Assembly: GCA_029948255.1 (NCBI GenBank)
Contig: JALIZF010001826.1
Location: 682,001-746,000, forward strand
DNA length: 64,000 nucleotides
Source of the DNA: Telmatactis stephensoni
Lineage: Eukaryota > Cnidaria > Anthozoa > Actiniaria > Isophelliidae
Direction of reading: 5' to 3'
The position numbers and the translations under genes are program-made. The notes under the pieces are model-generated. The model was not told the DNA's origin. It saw nothing but the letters and a program-made list of their open reading frames with translations, and did not search any database. Positions 1 to 11,689 of the stretch are shown piece by piece; within the stretch, counting starts at the first letter, position 1; each line of letters starts with the position of its first letter.

Positions 1-345
1 TCTAGCTCTTGACAAAGCCACTGACTAACCTTAACAGACACTACCGCTGCAGTCAGTTCGAGGCGGGGAATAGTAACTGGTTTCAATGGAGTTACTCGAG
101 CCTTTCCCATAACTAGAGTACAGTGCACTTCGTCTTGCTCATTTATCAGGCGGAGATAGCTGCATTGACCGTAGCCGCTCTGACTTGCATCCGAAAAGGT
201 ATGCAGCTCCACTCTCTTTGTCTTTCCGAAGTCCTTTGGCTTGTAACATCTTGGTATGCGTAGCTGTTCTAGATCCTGAAGATTTCTTCTCCACCATAAC
301 ATTTCTATTCCACCAATATCAGTCAACGAAATTACGCGGTTAAAG
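1..345 (-). mobile_element. BEL/Pao LTR-retrotransposon pol fragment
   Basis: Read on the minus strand, the frame from about 331 down to base 1 is open and encodes a stretch typical of BEL/Pao polyproteins, in the region after the reverse transcriptase: IPRCYKP, then ELHTFSDASQSGYGQCSYLR, then LVMGKARV and PRLELTAAVVSV. The SDAS..GYG and PRLELTA motifs are the usual family hallmarks. The fragment continues past the left edge, so its true length is unknown; upstream (towards 430) the frame is lost and no LTR is visible. It lies in what should be the downstream intron of the Ig-domain gene. Family assignment rests on recognised motifs. Confidence 0.8.
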
Positions 346-559
346 TTTGTGGAATTCCGCAGCCATGCAAGCTGCTAAAAGGGTTGATTGATCTTTCCAA
401 CCCCAAATTCCCTAACTTATAACTAACCTTTGAAACAATTTGTTATTTAAAAAGTCCCTGAATTCCCAGACTTTGGCAAATTTTAAGAACACCCTGACGG
501 GAACCCTGCCACGCCCTTTTTCCAGTCATATGAAATCTACTCGATAGAGAAATACTTAC

Positions 560-3500
560 GTCTAATAACAGAGACAGTAAAACCATATCCGTGTTTTTTG
601 CCATCTGTATAACATTCATATCCTTGATTCTGTGAATCATCAGCTACAGTTACGTTATTGAAGTGTAGTGTTGTTGTTAGTTTTTTGCCACCCTCTAGTA
701 GAACAAACAATCATCCATAATTAGTAATTCCTACACATAAGTACACGTATATTAGCTAAACATAAGACTCGGGCATAAGGCAATCATTTTTGACTGTTCA
801 TGTTTAAAAATAATGTATATATTCGACTGTAGTCAGCAAGACTCTAGTGATATTACATGTTGAGGTTTAATTTCCTCTGGTTTAAATAATTTTCTAAAGG
901 TTGTTTTAAGGTTAAGGGTGTTATGGTGGGTAAGTTATGTATCTAGGTTAGTTTTAGAGGTTTGAACTATAAGGTTAGCTTAAGGGTGTTATGGTGGGTA
1001 AGTTATGTATTTAGGTTAGTTAAAGAGGTTTGAACTATAAGGTTAGGTTAAGGGCGTTATGGTGGGTAAGTTATGTATTTTGGTTAGTTTTAGAGGTTTG
1101 AACTATAAGGTTAGGTTAAGGGTGTTATGGTGGGTAAGTTATGTATTTTGGTTAGTTAAAGAGGTTTGAACTATAAGGTTAGGTTAAGGGCGTTATGGTG
1201 GGTAAGTTATGTATTTTGGTTAGTTAAAGAGGTTTGAACTATAAGGTTAGGTTAAGGGCGTTATGGTGGGTAAGTTATGTATTTTGGTTAGTTTTAGAGG
1301 TTTGAACTATAAGGTTAGGTTAAGGGTGTTATGGTGGGTAAGTTATGTATTTTGGTTAGTTTTAGAGGTTTGAACTATAAGGTTAGGTTAAGGGTGTTAT
1401 GGTGGGTAAGTTATGTATTTAGGTTAGTTAAAGAGGTTTGAACTATAAGGTTAGGTCAAGGGTGTTATGGTGGGTAAGTTATGTATTTAGGTTAGTTAAA
1501 GAGGTTTGAACTATAAGGTTAGGTCAAGGGCGTTATGGTGGGTAAGTTATGTATTTTGGTTAGTTTTAGAGGTTTGAACTATAAGGTTAGGTTAAGGGTG
1601 TTATGGTGGGTAAGTTATGTATTTTGGTTAGTTTTAGAGGTTTGAACTATAAGGTTAGGTTAAGGGTGTTATGGTGGGTAAGTTATGTATTTTGGTTAGT
1701 TTTAGAGGTTTGAACTATAAGGTTAGGTTAAGGGTGTTATGGTGGGTAAGTTATGTATTTAGGTTAGTTAAAGAGGTTTGAACTATAAGGTTAGGTTAAG
1801 GGTGTTATGGTGGGTAAGTTATGTATTTAGGTTAGTTTTAGAGGTTTGAACTATAAGGTTAGGTTAAGGGTGTTATGGCGGGTAAGTTATGTATTTAGGT
1901 TAGTTAAAGAGGTTTGAACTATAAGGTTAGGTTAAGGGTGTTATGGTGGGTAAGTTATGTATTTAGGTTAGTTTTAGAGGTTACAACGACTATAAGGAAG
2001 TGTGTGGTTAAGAAAGCAAAACAGTACACCAAATAGTGTAAACCAGTGGAAATGTTTAAACTACAACATATTCACTGTTGATCAAAGTTTTTTTACAGAA
2101 TTTGTAGGAATCCCAAGCTGGATTCCTGTACCCAAATATTGTTAAACATACATCAAAGTTAACACAAAGAACTATTTCAATGAGGGATTAACTAACAGAC
2201 TAACCTTCAGTCTCATTTTGATAGTAAATACGTCCATTTGGTCCTTCATCTTTTATCAGCTTTAATTCTCCAAAATGACTTTTGCGATAAAAGTGAATTG
2301 CACCTGGTTTTCCACTTGGATCTGAGTTCCTAACAGCACATGAAACCTTTGCTTTCTCAAATTCAATGGCATATATGTTGTCTGGAAATGGAGCTACTAT
2401 CTGGGGATCACCTAGAATTAAGAAAATAGATATCAGTTAAATGTGGCTAAATTGTAATTTATACAAAGTAAAAATCAAGGCTTGCTGGCCAGCAGTCTCC
2501 TGCTTGCATGTGCAGGGTGCTCCTCAGCCATGTAGGGTCCACACAATCGATATTGGCTCCACCCTCCTCTCCCTGCTCAGTATATGGTCGGGTGAATATC
2601 ATTCCTTCTACTGATACCATTAGTGTGATGGGTGCTAGTTCTGTTGTCTAAGTCTGTTGAGTGTGAATAGTATAAACTAAGGAATGATGGCTTATTCGCA
2701 TTGTAAATCCATTGTTACAGATGTTAGAATTCTGTGTTCGTTGTTGGTAAGTATTAAAACCAGTAGCGTTTCGGCTGAGGTTTCTGTTATTGGAGTTGAT
2801 GATGGTATTACGTTGTGCAAATTAAATGTCCAGCAAATCTAGCAGATCGCGACTGTCCTTGAGCGGCTTGTCAGGATACAGTAAGTCACAGTTAAAGTCG
2901 CGAAAAAATATTAATTACATCGTCTTTGAGTGTGGTCGCGGATTTAAACAAACAGGAAAGTTCTTGTTTTCGTTATGATTTTGCCATTAAAGGGGGGTCT
3001 ATAGAGACAAATATCACTGAGTCAGGACTGCAATTTTAACTCGGAGTCAATCCGCGTTCGGTCTTGATCGGGGTAGATGATGGAACATCATGAATGCTTT
3101 ATATTATAGACAAGGCGCAAAACTGAAAAAGTCGATCGCAAAAAGTGCAGAAGGCATTTTGGGGTATAGGCTGGTAACATAAGTATTCTAAACCAATTTT
3201 TCATGCTAAATCCGAATATGACTGTTACCAAGACGTATTCTGCAATCTTATATGTGTAAATGACGTATTTTGTGAATTGCTACAGTCATTTCATACTAAC
3301 GGCTTTTTCATGTATTCCAAAAGTTCCCAAACTTAAAAACAATTACTATGACTGGAAAGAACATATCAAAATCAGTAAAACTGTGAAGTTTGAAGGATAT
3401 AAGTTGAAAAATCAAGGAGATGCAAATTTTCAAAAATCGAAATTTGTTTGTATCTCTTGCATAACTGTAAGTGTTTTCATTAAAAAAAATCGTTTTTTGA

Positions 3501-6500
3501 AAATTTGTATCTCCTTGATTTTTCAACTGATATCCTTCAAACTTCACAGTTTTGTTGATTTTGATGTGTTCTTTCCAGCTATGGTAATTGTTTTTAAGTT
3601 TGGGAACTTTTGGAATTACATGAAAAAGCTGTTAGTAGAAATGACTGTAGCAATTCACAAAATACGTCATTTACACGTATAAGATAGCGGAATACAGCTT
3701 GGTAACAGTCATTTTCGCATTCAGCATGAAAAATCGGTTTAGAATAGTTATGTTACCAGTCTCTACCCCAAAATGCCTCCAGATATCTGATTTATTGAAA
3801 ATGCGCCTTGTCTATTATGAGTTGTGAACAGCGCCAGACATCGCTGCGTGGAAAGGCCATCAAACCACCACCATGTATACTCCTATCGGCTCCAAACAAC
3901 CGCGAAAGCCTTCTGGCCATCCGGGAAAGTTAAGTTGAGTTTTGCTTCGGAAATAAACAACAAGTCAGATTTACCGGAGATCAACCAGCGTTTTATCTCA
4001 TAAAATTTGACTGGCTTGCACCGATGCTATTAGCGTTGATGTACCCAATTGTCAATAATTTTGTCCATAAATCACTATATAACTCGTGTTCCTTCTCAAT
4101 GCAGTCACTTCAGGCATTAGAGTGGTTTCACTTAACCCGCGAAACAAAATCTAATAGTTAGTCTGTAATAGATGAACACAAAAGAAAACAATAGAAATAA
4201 GGGCTGATAGTGTCTATTAGTCTACTATTTATTTCACGGGTTAAGTGGCACCACTCTGGATCCTGATCTGAGTAAAAGAGTAGCAGTCCCAGTGAAGAAA
4301 ATTTAATGCTTCGCGGGTTCAGCAGATCCAACGTCTCTGTTTAGTCGATATCATATATCATACTCTGTTGAAGTTTAATATAGGCAGTATACGCTACAAA
4401 AAATTAGCATATTTTACAGGGATTTTTAGCAGTAGTTCTCTAATCAGAACAGCTATACCATGCATGTCAGAGAATCAAAATAATCGCCAATTTGGCTTTT
4501 CATTTCGTCACTGCAGAGGATGACTTAGCTTCAGTAAATTTCTGTTCTTAATATTCTCTATTATTCAGTATTGTTGTTTAATTGCTTTTATTCTGTGTTT
4601 TATAGCATGTATACTATTTGTCTGCGCATGTCTATGTTTTGGGCTTGAAATTCATTTGCATATCGAATGCAAGAAATTTTATGTGGACACGGAATATTTG
4701 GCTGGCTATCTCGTTCTTCAAAATTATGTTCAACTACCGAAATACTGAGACAACTAAAACATGAGCAGTCTACCTACCGCAGGTGCGCTGTGGATAATTA
4801 TCCAAACTGAAGGAACGCTATGCTATGCACGTGCACATGCTGTGAACAATTTGCGAGTGCAATATGCTAATTAGCGAGTCGAATGGTTGTCTCAATGCAT
4901 GCAAGTTTTGAGCTGGCGTTTGGGTCAACATCAGGTTTAAGTTTCAGGTCGTTTTAGTGCTTGTATTTGAATGAGCTGTTGCAATATTGCTGTGTATAGA
5001 ACAAGTAATGCCCTTAAACGCCAAGCAAAAATAAGCTTGCGTTTTTGAGATTTTCAAAAACAACTTCTGATGTACAAAGTTGCGGAGAAAATGTCTCACA
5101 AGAGACTTGGAAAGAAAAAAATATATCTAGACATCGATGAAGAGTTGAAAGTCGGCTTTTTCACGTAAGGTAAGTGTATATTTTAGCAATATTTGCAAAG
5201 TGTTGTCGTGGTGTTTTGCGTACTTCGAGTATTGTTTACGCTGTCGTTAAATCCAAGAATAGAAATACAGCATCTGTGGAAACTTTGGCGATTTAAAGAA
5301 AATCAAACAAATTAAATCTCTTAAAATCACTTTAAAATGTTGTGCATTTGTCTGAATTTTTCTATACCGTTTACCGCTTGTCTGAAGCTCATCAATTTTG
5401 CGAGATATTAAAAGAAAACCATTTTTGACGATGTTCAATTTTCGCTATTTTAAAAACGTTGATCGATTTAATTTAGTTATAACATCATTTAAAACTTCAA
5501 TCTTACCCTCATATTTGGTGTAGAAACCAAGTCGATTGGTGCGCATTAGGTTGTCCACTGCGCCAAATAAAAATGTGCGGTGAGGTCTGAAAACAACTAT
5601 ATCGAGTCACCTTAATGGCTTCCACTGCTTAACGTACCTTACATATAAATTTAGTGCCCACAATATTACTCGAAAGTGCGGAGTTTTGGTTCTTCTCACA
5701 ACTTTCTACTGACTTTGACGCGCGATATTTTCCCATCTGGAGTGCCTTCAGTTTAATTGGATAATTATCAACAGCGCACTAGCGGTAGGTAGACTGCTCA
5801 TGTTTTAGTTGTCTCAGTATTTCGGTAGTTGAACATAATTTTAAAGAACGAGATAGCCAGCCAAATATTCCGTGTCAACATAAAATTTCTTGCATTCGAT
5901 ATGCAAATGAATTTCAAGCCCAAAACACAGACATGCGCAGACAAATTGTATACATGCTGTGTTTGATTAACTTAGTAAAATATTCATCAAAACTTCACTC
6001 ACGCTGGGTGTGTTAGCTTGACCCGAGTTTACATTGTCACGTAAGCCCCGTACTAACGCTTTTTAAAAACAACAGTCAACATTGTTGCCTAGCAACTCCC
6101 AAAATTGTTTGCTCCAACATGTTGGAAAGGTTTGCACACTTTGTTATTTGATGTTGGCATTTTTTGCCCAAGTTATAAATGGGTCAGACATCGCCCAACA
6201 ACTACCAACAACACAGAGCTAACATGTTGTCACGGTACATATTTTCAGTAATTGTGCATTTGTTTATCTTAATTATACGAATGTGTTTTTGAGAAATTTT
6301 GCTAGTTAAGCAAGTTGTAACCTTGACTGTTTTGATTGCATGATTTGTGTATAGTTTCCTGTGTTACCCACCCTCTTTCACTATAACCAAACATAAGTTC
6401 AACCAAGGGTTTCGCTTTGACTAGAAATGTGATGTAAACAGGAAATTAGATTTAGCTTATCAGCTATATAAGGACTGTCGATATTTTGTCACACTCGCAC

Positions 6501-6956
6501 ACTCTTTCAGCTTTGTACAAATTAGTGAAGCAAATTCGGGGTACGACTTATAATAGTGGAACTTTCCAAATAAAATTGGAAAGCACAGCCCTAAGTAAGG
6601 AAAGTGGTCGAGTAAGGAATTCCTACTGACAGCCACTCCGACTAAGGAAAGTCTTTCTGGTTGGCCTGACTCTACCTCAACTGGTAGCACGTATCAACCC
6701 TCACATAGCTTGTAATTAGCTGTTGTTCAAAGTCTAATAAATGTAACATTGTTGTTGCTAACAATGTTTGAAGTTGCTGGCAAACATTGCCGGATATCAG
6801 TTAGCAGCGAATGATGTTAGTTAAAAACCTGAAAATGATGTTATCTCCGCCATGGAGTTATAACTCAGTGCTATTAACGAACTAACCTTTGACTTGGGGA
6901 GAGAAGGAGATAAAAACGAGGAAAATAATAACGAGAATCCAACGTAAACCAGCCAT
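560..6956 (-). CDS. Secreted or membrane protein with signal peptide and Ig domain, 5' part
   Basis: Three exons join in frame on the minus strand: 6956-6887 (ATG plus signal peptide), 2411-2205 and 694-560, each with GT/AG borders and matching phase 1 junctions. Exon 1 encodes MAGLRW then a hydrophobic core (ILVIIFLVFISF), a clear signal sequence. Exons 2 and 3 form one Ig-like domain: strand-B Cys in KVSCAVRNSD (exon 2), strand-F Cys in QGYECYTDGKK (exon 3), plus N-glycosylation sites (QNET, NNVT). The domain is split near its middle by intron 2, which holds a minisatellite. After the donor at 559 the gene must continue left of the window, so anchor and cytoplasmic parts are unknown; an Ig-type receptor or adhesion protein is possible. 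No database name can be given. Confidence 0.75.
902..1982 (+). repeat. 68-bp minisatellite, about 16 units
   Basis: A head-to-tail array with period 68 (the word GAACTATAA recurs at 964, 1032, 1100 and so on). Units differ mainly at a few positions: GTATTTAGG or GTATTTTGG, GTTAAAG or GTTTTAG, GGGTG or GGGCG. These variants recur in blocks, which suggests unequal exchange. The unit contains GGTTAGGTTAAGGG, resembling degenerate telomere-type repeats. It sits in intron 2 of the Ig-domain gene. Confidence 0.95.
3106..3815. mobile_element. Foldback element, ~710 bp
   Basis: Starts ATAGACAAGGCGCA and ends with its reverse complement TGCGCCTTGTCTAT. The two halves are long inverted arms of roughly 340 bp meeting near 3460; for example the block with CCAAAAGTTCCCAAACTT recurs inverted as AAGTTTGGGAACTTTTGG. 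Open frames inside are by-products of the palindrome. Non-autonomous, in intron 1 of the Ig gene. Confidence 0.85.
4120..4256. mobile_element. Palindromic MITE, GAGTG family, copy 1
   Basis: Terminal inverted repeats GAGTGGTTTCACTTAACCCG and GGGTTAAGTGGCACCACTC enclose ~137 bp. TA is on the left side, as for the related copies at 9628 and 41255 that have TA on both sides, so a Tc1/mariner-type origin is likely. Confidence 0.75.
4604..5958. mobile_element. Non-autonomous TIR element, 9-bp TSD, 1.36 kb
   Basis: About 200 bp at each end are inverted copies, beginning AGCATGTATAC and containing the TTTGTCTGCGCATGTC word; the right arm ends with GACATGCGCAGACAAA and TACATGCT. Flanks are GTGTTTTAT (4595-4603) and GTGTTTGAT (5959-5967), a 9-bp target duplication with one mismatch, as made by Mutator-like elements. 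No transposase is visible inside. A 147-bp relative lies at 28205. Confidence 0.8.
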
Positions 6957-7000
6957 GTTGATGGACGTTTTGTCTTGTCACGCGCCCGCTATTAAGCTTC

Positions 7001-7010
7001 AGTTTATATA
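7001..7010 (-). promoter_or_regulatory. Possible TATA box of the Ig-domain gene
   Basis: On the minus strand TATATAAACT lies about 45-50 bp upstream of the start codon at 6956, which has a fair initiation context (CATCAACATGGC). The spacing leaves a short 5' UTR of about 20 nt. Prediction only. Confidence 0.4.
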
Positions 7011-7439
7011 ATCATTGGTATATTACACGCGCTATGATTGGTAGAGAACCGTGTGGGATTACGAAATCACCCACTCTGCGGATTGGTTGAACATGAAATG
7101 TCTTGATAAATATAATAAATCAACCCGCCAATGGCGAAGTAACTCGTGGATTGACTCCCTGGGATTGACCGATAACAACGACCACAGGAAGCCCAAAAAT
7201 ATATTTTAGTTAAATAATGAGTTTTTTATTTGAAGGCAAAAATATAAATCAATTAACACAATATATATTTTTCTAAATGATAAATCATTGCTCTCACAAA
7301 TCTAAAAATTAAGATTGAGCCCATCTGTAAAGAATTTTGAAAGAGTCATTTGGATAATTATTAATTAATAATATCAGCTAATGTAATTTCTTTAGCGAAA
7401 AATAATTGACTGGAGTATGAAAGAACAAAAAAAGATAAT

Positions 7440-7552
7440 GAAGCAAAAGAAAAAAGAAAAAAAAGAAAAAAAGAAACTGGTCTGACTGTGATTCGAACAG
7501 GGTGCCTATGGGCCCGTTGCCAGCAACGAACCACTTGAGCCACTGAGCAATT
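7440..7552 (-). mobile_element. tRNA-derived SINE
   Basis: On the minus strand an A-box-like TGGCTCAAGTGG and a B-box-like TGTTCGAATCAC are separated as in a tRNA, followed by a long T/C-rich tail (7440-7480 on the plus strand is A/G-rich). The acceptor stem does not pair, so this is a tRNA-derived retroposon and not a functional tRNA. Confidence 0.55.
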
Positions 7553-7559
7553 TAACATT

Positions 7560-8870
7560 TGGAAAGGTTATATTTTTATACATATTCTTAATCTATGGCT
7601 GTACGCTTAGCAAAGCTATTGAACATGTACAAATTATGAAAGAAGTTTCTCTATGAACCAAATGTCGCTATGAATAAAATAAATTACTCCATAAAAGTAC
7701 TCATGATAGCCACCAAACTTTTCAAATACGCTTTTTTGATGCCGTTTCGGCCAGCCGGCCCGCAGCGATTCCACGGGCCAGTTTCTCCAGTTTCAGCAGG
7801 CGTCAGTTCGTACTCAAATATGATTTCGTTTGCTTTTTATTTCAACATTTACTCTCGTGCTGATAGAGTACAAACACTATAAAATGCTTGGATGACTCGT
7901 TGATATTGGACTTGCGACGATTTTTGTTTGAAGACAGCGACTGAAGTCCATTGTTTTCACATGCGAGTATATCGAACAGCTCGATCAATTTGGAGATGCG
8001 ATGAAAATTATTCCAAGCTGCAGAGGGAACTTAGAGTAGTTCAATACAGAATGTGGCAATGAATAAGAAATTATTTATTCAAATCTATTGGCAATTCGCC
8101 TAACATCCGACACGTACAATCGATCTTTGCGGAGTGCAGACCCGTGTACATGTAACTTGCATGTAGAGCACGAGGTAATGTTAAAAACTTGTCAGTACCC
8201 AGCTTAGATCGTGTGCCTAAAAACTGTTGCTTGTACACAAATCTAAAACAGTTACATTACGTTCAAAGCTTCCCGAGTGCTATACTGGTCGCTGGAAATT
8301 ATTATAGAGTATCCGGAGGGGGGACACCGTACGGCCTACGATACGATATGGTTACAGCAGGAATTTCGAATGTTTTTATAGAAACTATGATACTGGTACA
8401 GTTACGATACGGTACGGTAAGTTTCCCACTCATACGAAAACGACTCTAACGCAAGTTAGCACCGTATCGTATTATCAAGAATAGACCGGAAGTAAAGTTT
8501 GACAGACCGGAAGTTTACAGGAAAGTGAGTGAGTGACACAATAGCTTACTACTTTATGTATGGTACCATTCTAGTTAGACAATAGATAGATTGAATAGTT
8601 GTTGTCATACACGAAGTAGTAACCTGACTCATTTGCATATTCGACCCCTCACAATAACTCGTGGATTTTCAATCCACGAGTTAAAAATAGATTCCATTTT
8701 TTTTGCCTCTGTAGTGTAATGCATCAAAATCCTAGAGAAATCCAACAGATTATTTATAAGTAAGTATATTACAATTCACAGCACGAAAGTGAGTTGGTAA
8801 GTCCAAAACTGCAGATATACTAGTGAATAATTTTTAAATAGTGCAACCTAAAGTTCTATCTTTCTCTTTC
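7560..8870. other. No gene recognised
   Basis: Short open frames (7670-7882, 8189-8449) show no family motif. A GATACG-rich patch lies near 8330-8420, two GACCGGAAGT words near 8485-8515, and a small hairpin around the palindrome AACTCGTGGATTTTCAATCCACGAGTT near 8656-8682. The stretch may contain the degraded upstream part of the Harbinger transposase at 8873. Confidence 0.5.
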
Positions 8871-8872
8871 AG

Positions 8873-9285
8873 AAGGCAAAAAACATGATGCAGGAATGCT
8901 TGCCGACTCTGGTCTACTGCCAAATCTTCAGCAATATGCTTTCAATCCTGCTGGTCAACCATTATGTGTGTATGGTGACCCTGCATACCCCCTGAGGGTT
9001 CATTTACAAGCCCCATTCAGAGGGGGAGTCCTTACTCCCCAGATGCAAGAATATAATGCTGCTATGAGTAGGGTTAGGACCTCTGTGGAGTGGCTTTTTG
9101 GTGATGTTGTTAACTCTTTCAAGTCTCTTGACTTTAAAAAGAATCTAAAGCTTAAGCTAAGCAGTGTTGGTAAAATGTATGCTGTTGCAGTCATATTGCA
9201 GAATGCTTTAACCTGCCTATACGGGAATGTCACTTCAACATACTTTGATCTCATGCCACCATCCCTTCAAGACTACTTTGCCTGA
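8873..9285 (+). pseudogene. PIF/Harbinger (HARBI1-like) transposase, C-terminal exon
   Basis: A strong acceptor (CTTTCTCTTTCAG) precedes an open exon ending with TGA at 9285. It encodes GKKHDAGMLADSGLL, CVYGDPAYPL, VRTSVEWLFGDV and a hydrophobic end, matching the second half of DDE_Tnp_4 nucleases: the second catalytic Asp lies in GDPAYPL and the Glu in VEWLFG. The N-terminal helix-turn-helix and the region with the first catalytic Asp are not recognisable upstream, so I call it a fragment; undetected upstream exons are the alternative. The Myb-like gene convergent with it (10570-11349) is the usual second gene of Harbinger elements. Confidence 0.75.
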
Positions 9286-9627
9286 ACTCCGCCCAATGTA
9301 GTTACTTGTCAGAGAAAATAAAGCTAATTGCTATTAGTGTACAAACAATAGAGTGATTGCCATAAACCCATGAAACAGTAGACTAATAAACACTAGACCT
9401 AATATCTATTTTTTTTCCTTTGGGATTATTCAACTATAATTACACACTAACATTCAATTTATATTTCATGGGTTCAATGCCCTCACTATAAAAGTGTGCA
9501 AAACTCGGTAGGGTGATCGCATTTAACCCGTGAGAATGTACAAAATCTAAATAGTACTAAATAGTTGAAAATCCTTTGTTTTCCAGTGTTTAATAAAGTT
9601 ACTTAGTTTGTATTTATTTAGCTAGTA

Positions 9628-9766
9628 GAGTGATCGCACTTTACCCGTGAAAAAGTACAAAATCTACTTTGTACTAAAAATATAAAATCCTTTGTTTTCC
9701 ATTGTTTATTAGTGCTATTTTGCATTATTTAGCTAGTACAATTTCACGGATTAAGTGCGATCACTC
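9628..9766. mobile_element. Palindromic MITE, GAGTG family, copy 2
   Basis: TA, then GAGTGATCGCACTTTACCCG, and at the other end TTAAGTGCGATCACTC, then TA. Length 139 bp with A/T-rich, palindromic centre. A decayed relative starts near 9507 (GGGTGATCGCATTTAACCCG) and similar AAATAGTAC-rich sequence continues to ~9980. Confidence 0.8.
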
Positions 9767-9989
9767 TACTAGGGTTTAAAGTGTGCAACATAAATAGCAC
9801 TAAATAGTGCTATTTCAAGCTAATTCAATTGTTTTCTATTGTTTAATTAGTACTATTTAGTACTAAATAGTGCAAACTATTTCACTTTCAGTGTTTGTTC
9901 TTTATTTGTCACTAAGTAGTAATAAATAAAGAAAACAATAGAAATTACATAAAATAGTGCTATCTACTACTATATATATTGCACACTTA

Positions 9990-10096
9990 GGGCCTGATTA
10001 CATCAACTCTGCTGGCCTGGTCAAGTGGGCTGACTTCTTTTGTTTTTGTGGCTACAAGGAAAAGACCAGGCCAGCCTGGTTCATATAATCAGGCCC
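9990..10096. mobile_element. Palindromic MITE with TTA duplication (Harbinger type)
   Basis: Inverted ends GGGCCTGATTACATCAACTC and AACCAGG...TATAATCAGGCCC, flanked on both sides by TTA (9987-9989, 10097-10099). A 3-bp TWA duplication is characteristic of PIF/Harbinger transposition. It lies between the Harbinger-type transposase fragment and the Myb-like gene. Confidence 0.7.
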
Positions 10097-10569
10097 TTAG
10101 AGCTTGTACTCTACTGTACTGCCCATGAGACATGCCCTTCCTCCATAAAGATAATGAAATAATACAAAAGACTAGAGGTGCATAACATAAGACATGTAGT
10201 TTAAGTTTATTTTCTTGATATTGCACCACTCAATAGCATCTGTTCTTTCTAACCAAAATGGGAAGAGTAGAAAAGTCATTAGACTAGGACTAATTTCAAA
10301 ACTGTATAATTACATCCATGCATGCAAATAATATAACATACTATTATATTATAGCTTAATGATTAAACTCAACAATCTTTTATTGAACATGAACAAACTG
10401 TAGCAGAAACATTGTAACTCTACTGTAGAATACTGTGTATAAACAATCAAAAACAATGTACAAAACATGTACAAACATGGTTGAAAATGTAAGATTTGTA
10501 CTGAGACTCGTGCTCAACAGTTGTTTATACCTTTTTTTCCATTAAAGACATCAATATCTTGGATTGTTG

Positions 10570-11349
10570 CTATTGTTGCTGTACCAGCATTGTTGTCATA
10601 GCTTGCTGCTGTTGTTGCTGTTGTTGCACTTGGTTCACCATAGCTGAGAGTAAAGCTTCTTGTTTGCTGGATGCAAGCTCAATTTCTTTCTTCCTGACCT
10701 CTAACTCCTCTCTTTTATAATCCATTTCTCTCTCCGCTTTCTTAGACAAATACTCCAAAACATCCGAGGAGATTCTTCTTTTCTTCGTTGATTTTGGTGT
10801 TTCTTCGCCATCGTCGTCACTTTTTCTTTTTGACATTCTTTCTAGAGCTTGTTTCCTAACTTCTTCTGCTGCAGATTTCTCTTTTCCTGACTTCTCCTTT
10901 TTTTGAAGTTCTTCTGCATCCAGTCTTTCTTTTGCATCTCTTTCGCGCTCCAAAATATCTTCCAATAAGACTTCCAGTTCTGTCATCTCTGCTTCGATGC
11001 CTGAAGCCCTCTCCTCTTCTCGTAGTTTTTGAGTCAACTTGGTCGATAACAACGAAAATCTGTCTCGCACGGACCTAGCAGTTACTTTAAAGACTGGTTG
11101 ATCCAAGGCATTTAGTCTTGTAGCAATTTCCTTCCAAATTTTTCCTCTCTCAGGGCTTCGAACCTTGAAATTGAAGGGCTCATGGACAATCACTTCGCGA
11201 CACATAATTAAGTCGTGCCTGTCCAGTGAAAGTATTTGCTTCTGAAAGAAAATAAATACACTCTCAGCCTGAGCATCAAAAGAAAACTTTAAGGCCATGA
11301 GCAATATTTGATAATTACAAACATATAAAGACAAGGTTATGCAACACAA
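10570..11349 (-). CDS. Myb/SANT-like DNA-binding protein of a Harbinger-type transposon
   Basis: Open frame of 259 codons on the minus strand. The N-terminal half has LDRHDLIMCREV, FKVRSPERGKIWKEIATRLN and FKVTARSVRDRFSLL, the pattern of the trihelix/Myb-like partner proteins of animal Harbinger elements. Then come a long charged coiled-coil (LEEDILERERDAKERL onward), a basic patch (KKRRISSD) and a C-terminal poly-Gln run. The start is uncertain: ATG at 11349 or 11298, or an upstream exon, since an acceptor-like CTTTCAG precedes KQILSLDR. It probably binds transposon ends and recruits the nuclease, but the linked transposase is truncated, so this may be a remnant. A host gene derived from such an element is possible. 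Confidence 0.7.
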   Translation of the reverse strand: MCCITLSLYVCNYQILLMALKFSFDAQAESVFIFFQKQILSLDRHDLIMCREVIVHEPFNFKVRSPERGKIWKEIATRLNALDQPVFKVTARSVRDRFSLLSTKLTQKLREEERASGIEAEMTELEVLLEDILERERDAKERLDAEELQKKEKSGKEKSAAEEVRKQALERMSKRKSDDDGEETPKSTKKRRISSDVLEYLSKKAEREMDYKREELEVRKKEIELASSKQEALLSAMVNQVQQQQQQQQAMTTMLVQQQ

Positions 11350-11689
11350 TTTCGCTTACTTTCTAGCTGTATTTTGCTGACTTGGCTGGGCCATGTTGTT
11401 GACAGAAAATCCTGGAAAGGCGCGAAAAAATGATATGTGAAAATATTCTTCTCTTGCTCCAAAAACGCAACGAAAATACTTTTTTTTAATCAGTTAAGAT
11501 TAAATTTGTGCATGTTCCATACCAAAGACGACTTATATGTATTTTTGATAATAGAAAAGGGTTCAATCTACTTACGTTTTATGACAACGCTTTGAACCAC
11601 GAAATTCAGTCGTCGACGAAGGCAAGACGACGGCTTTCCAAAACCAGACATGCGCAGTGGATTAATATGGGACAAATTGACTTCCGGTC

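Noticed and set aside
3260..3682. A 140-residue protein gene
   Set aside because: The frame lies on the palindrome of a foldback element and is mirrored on the other strand (3308-3547).
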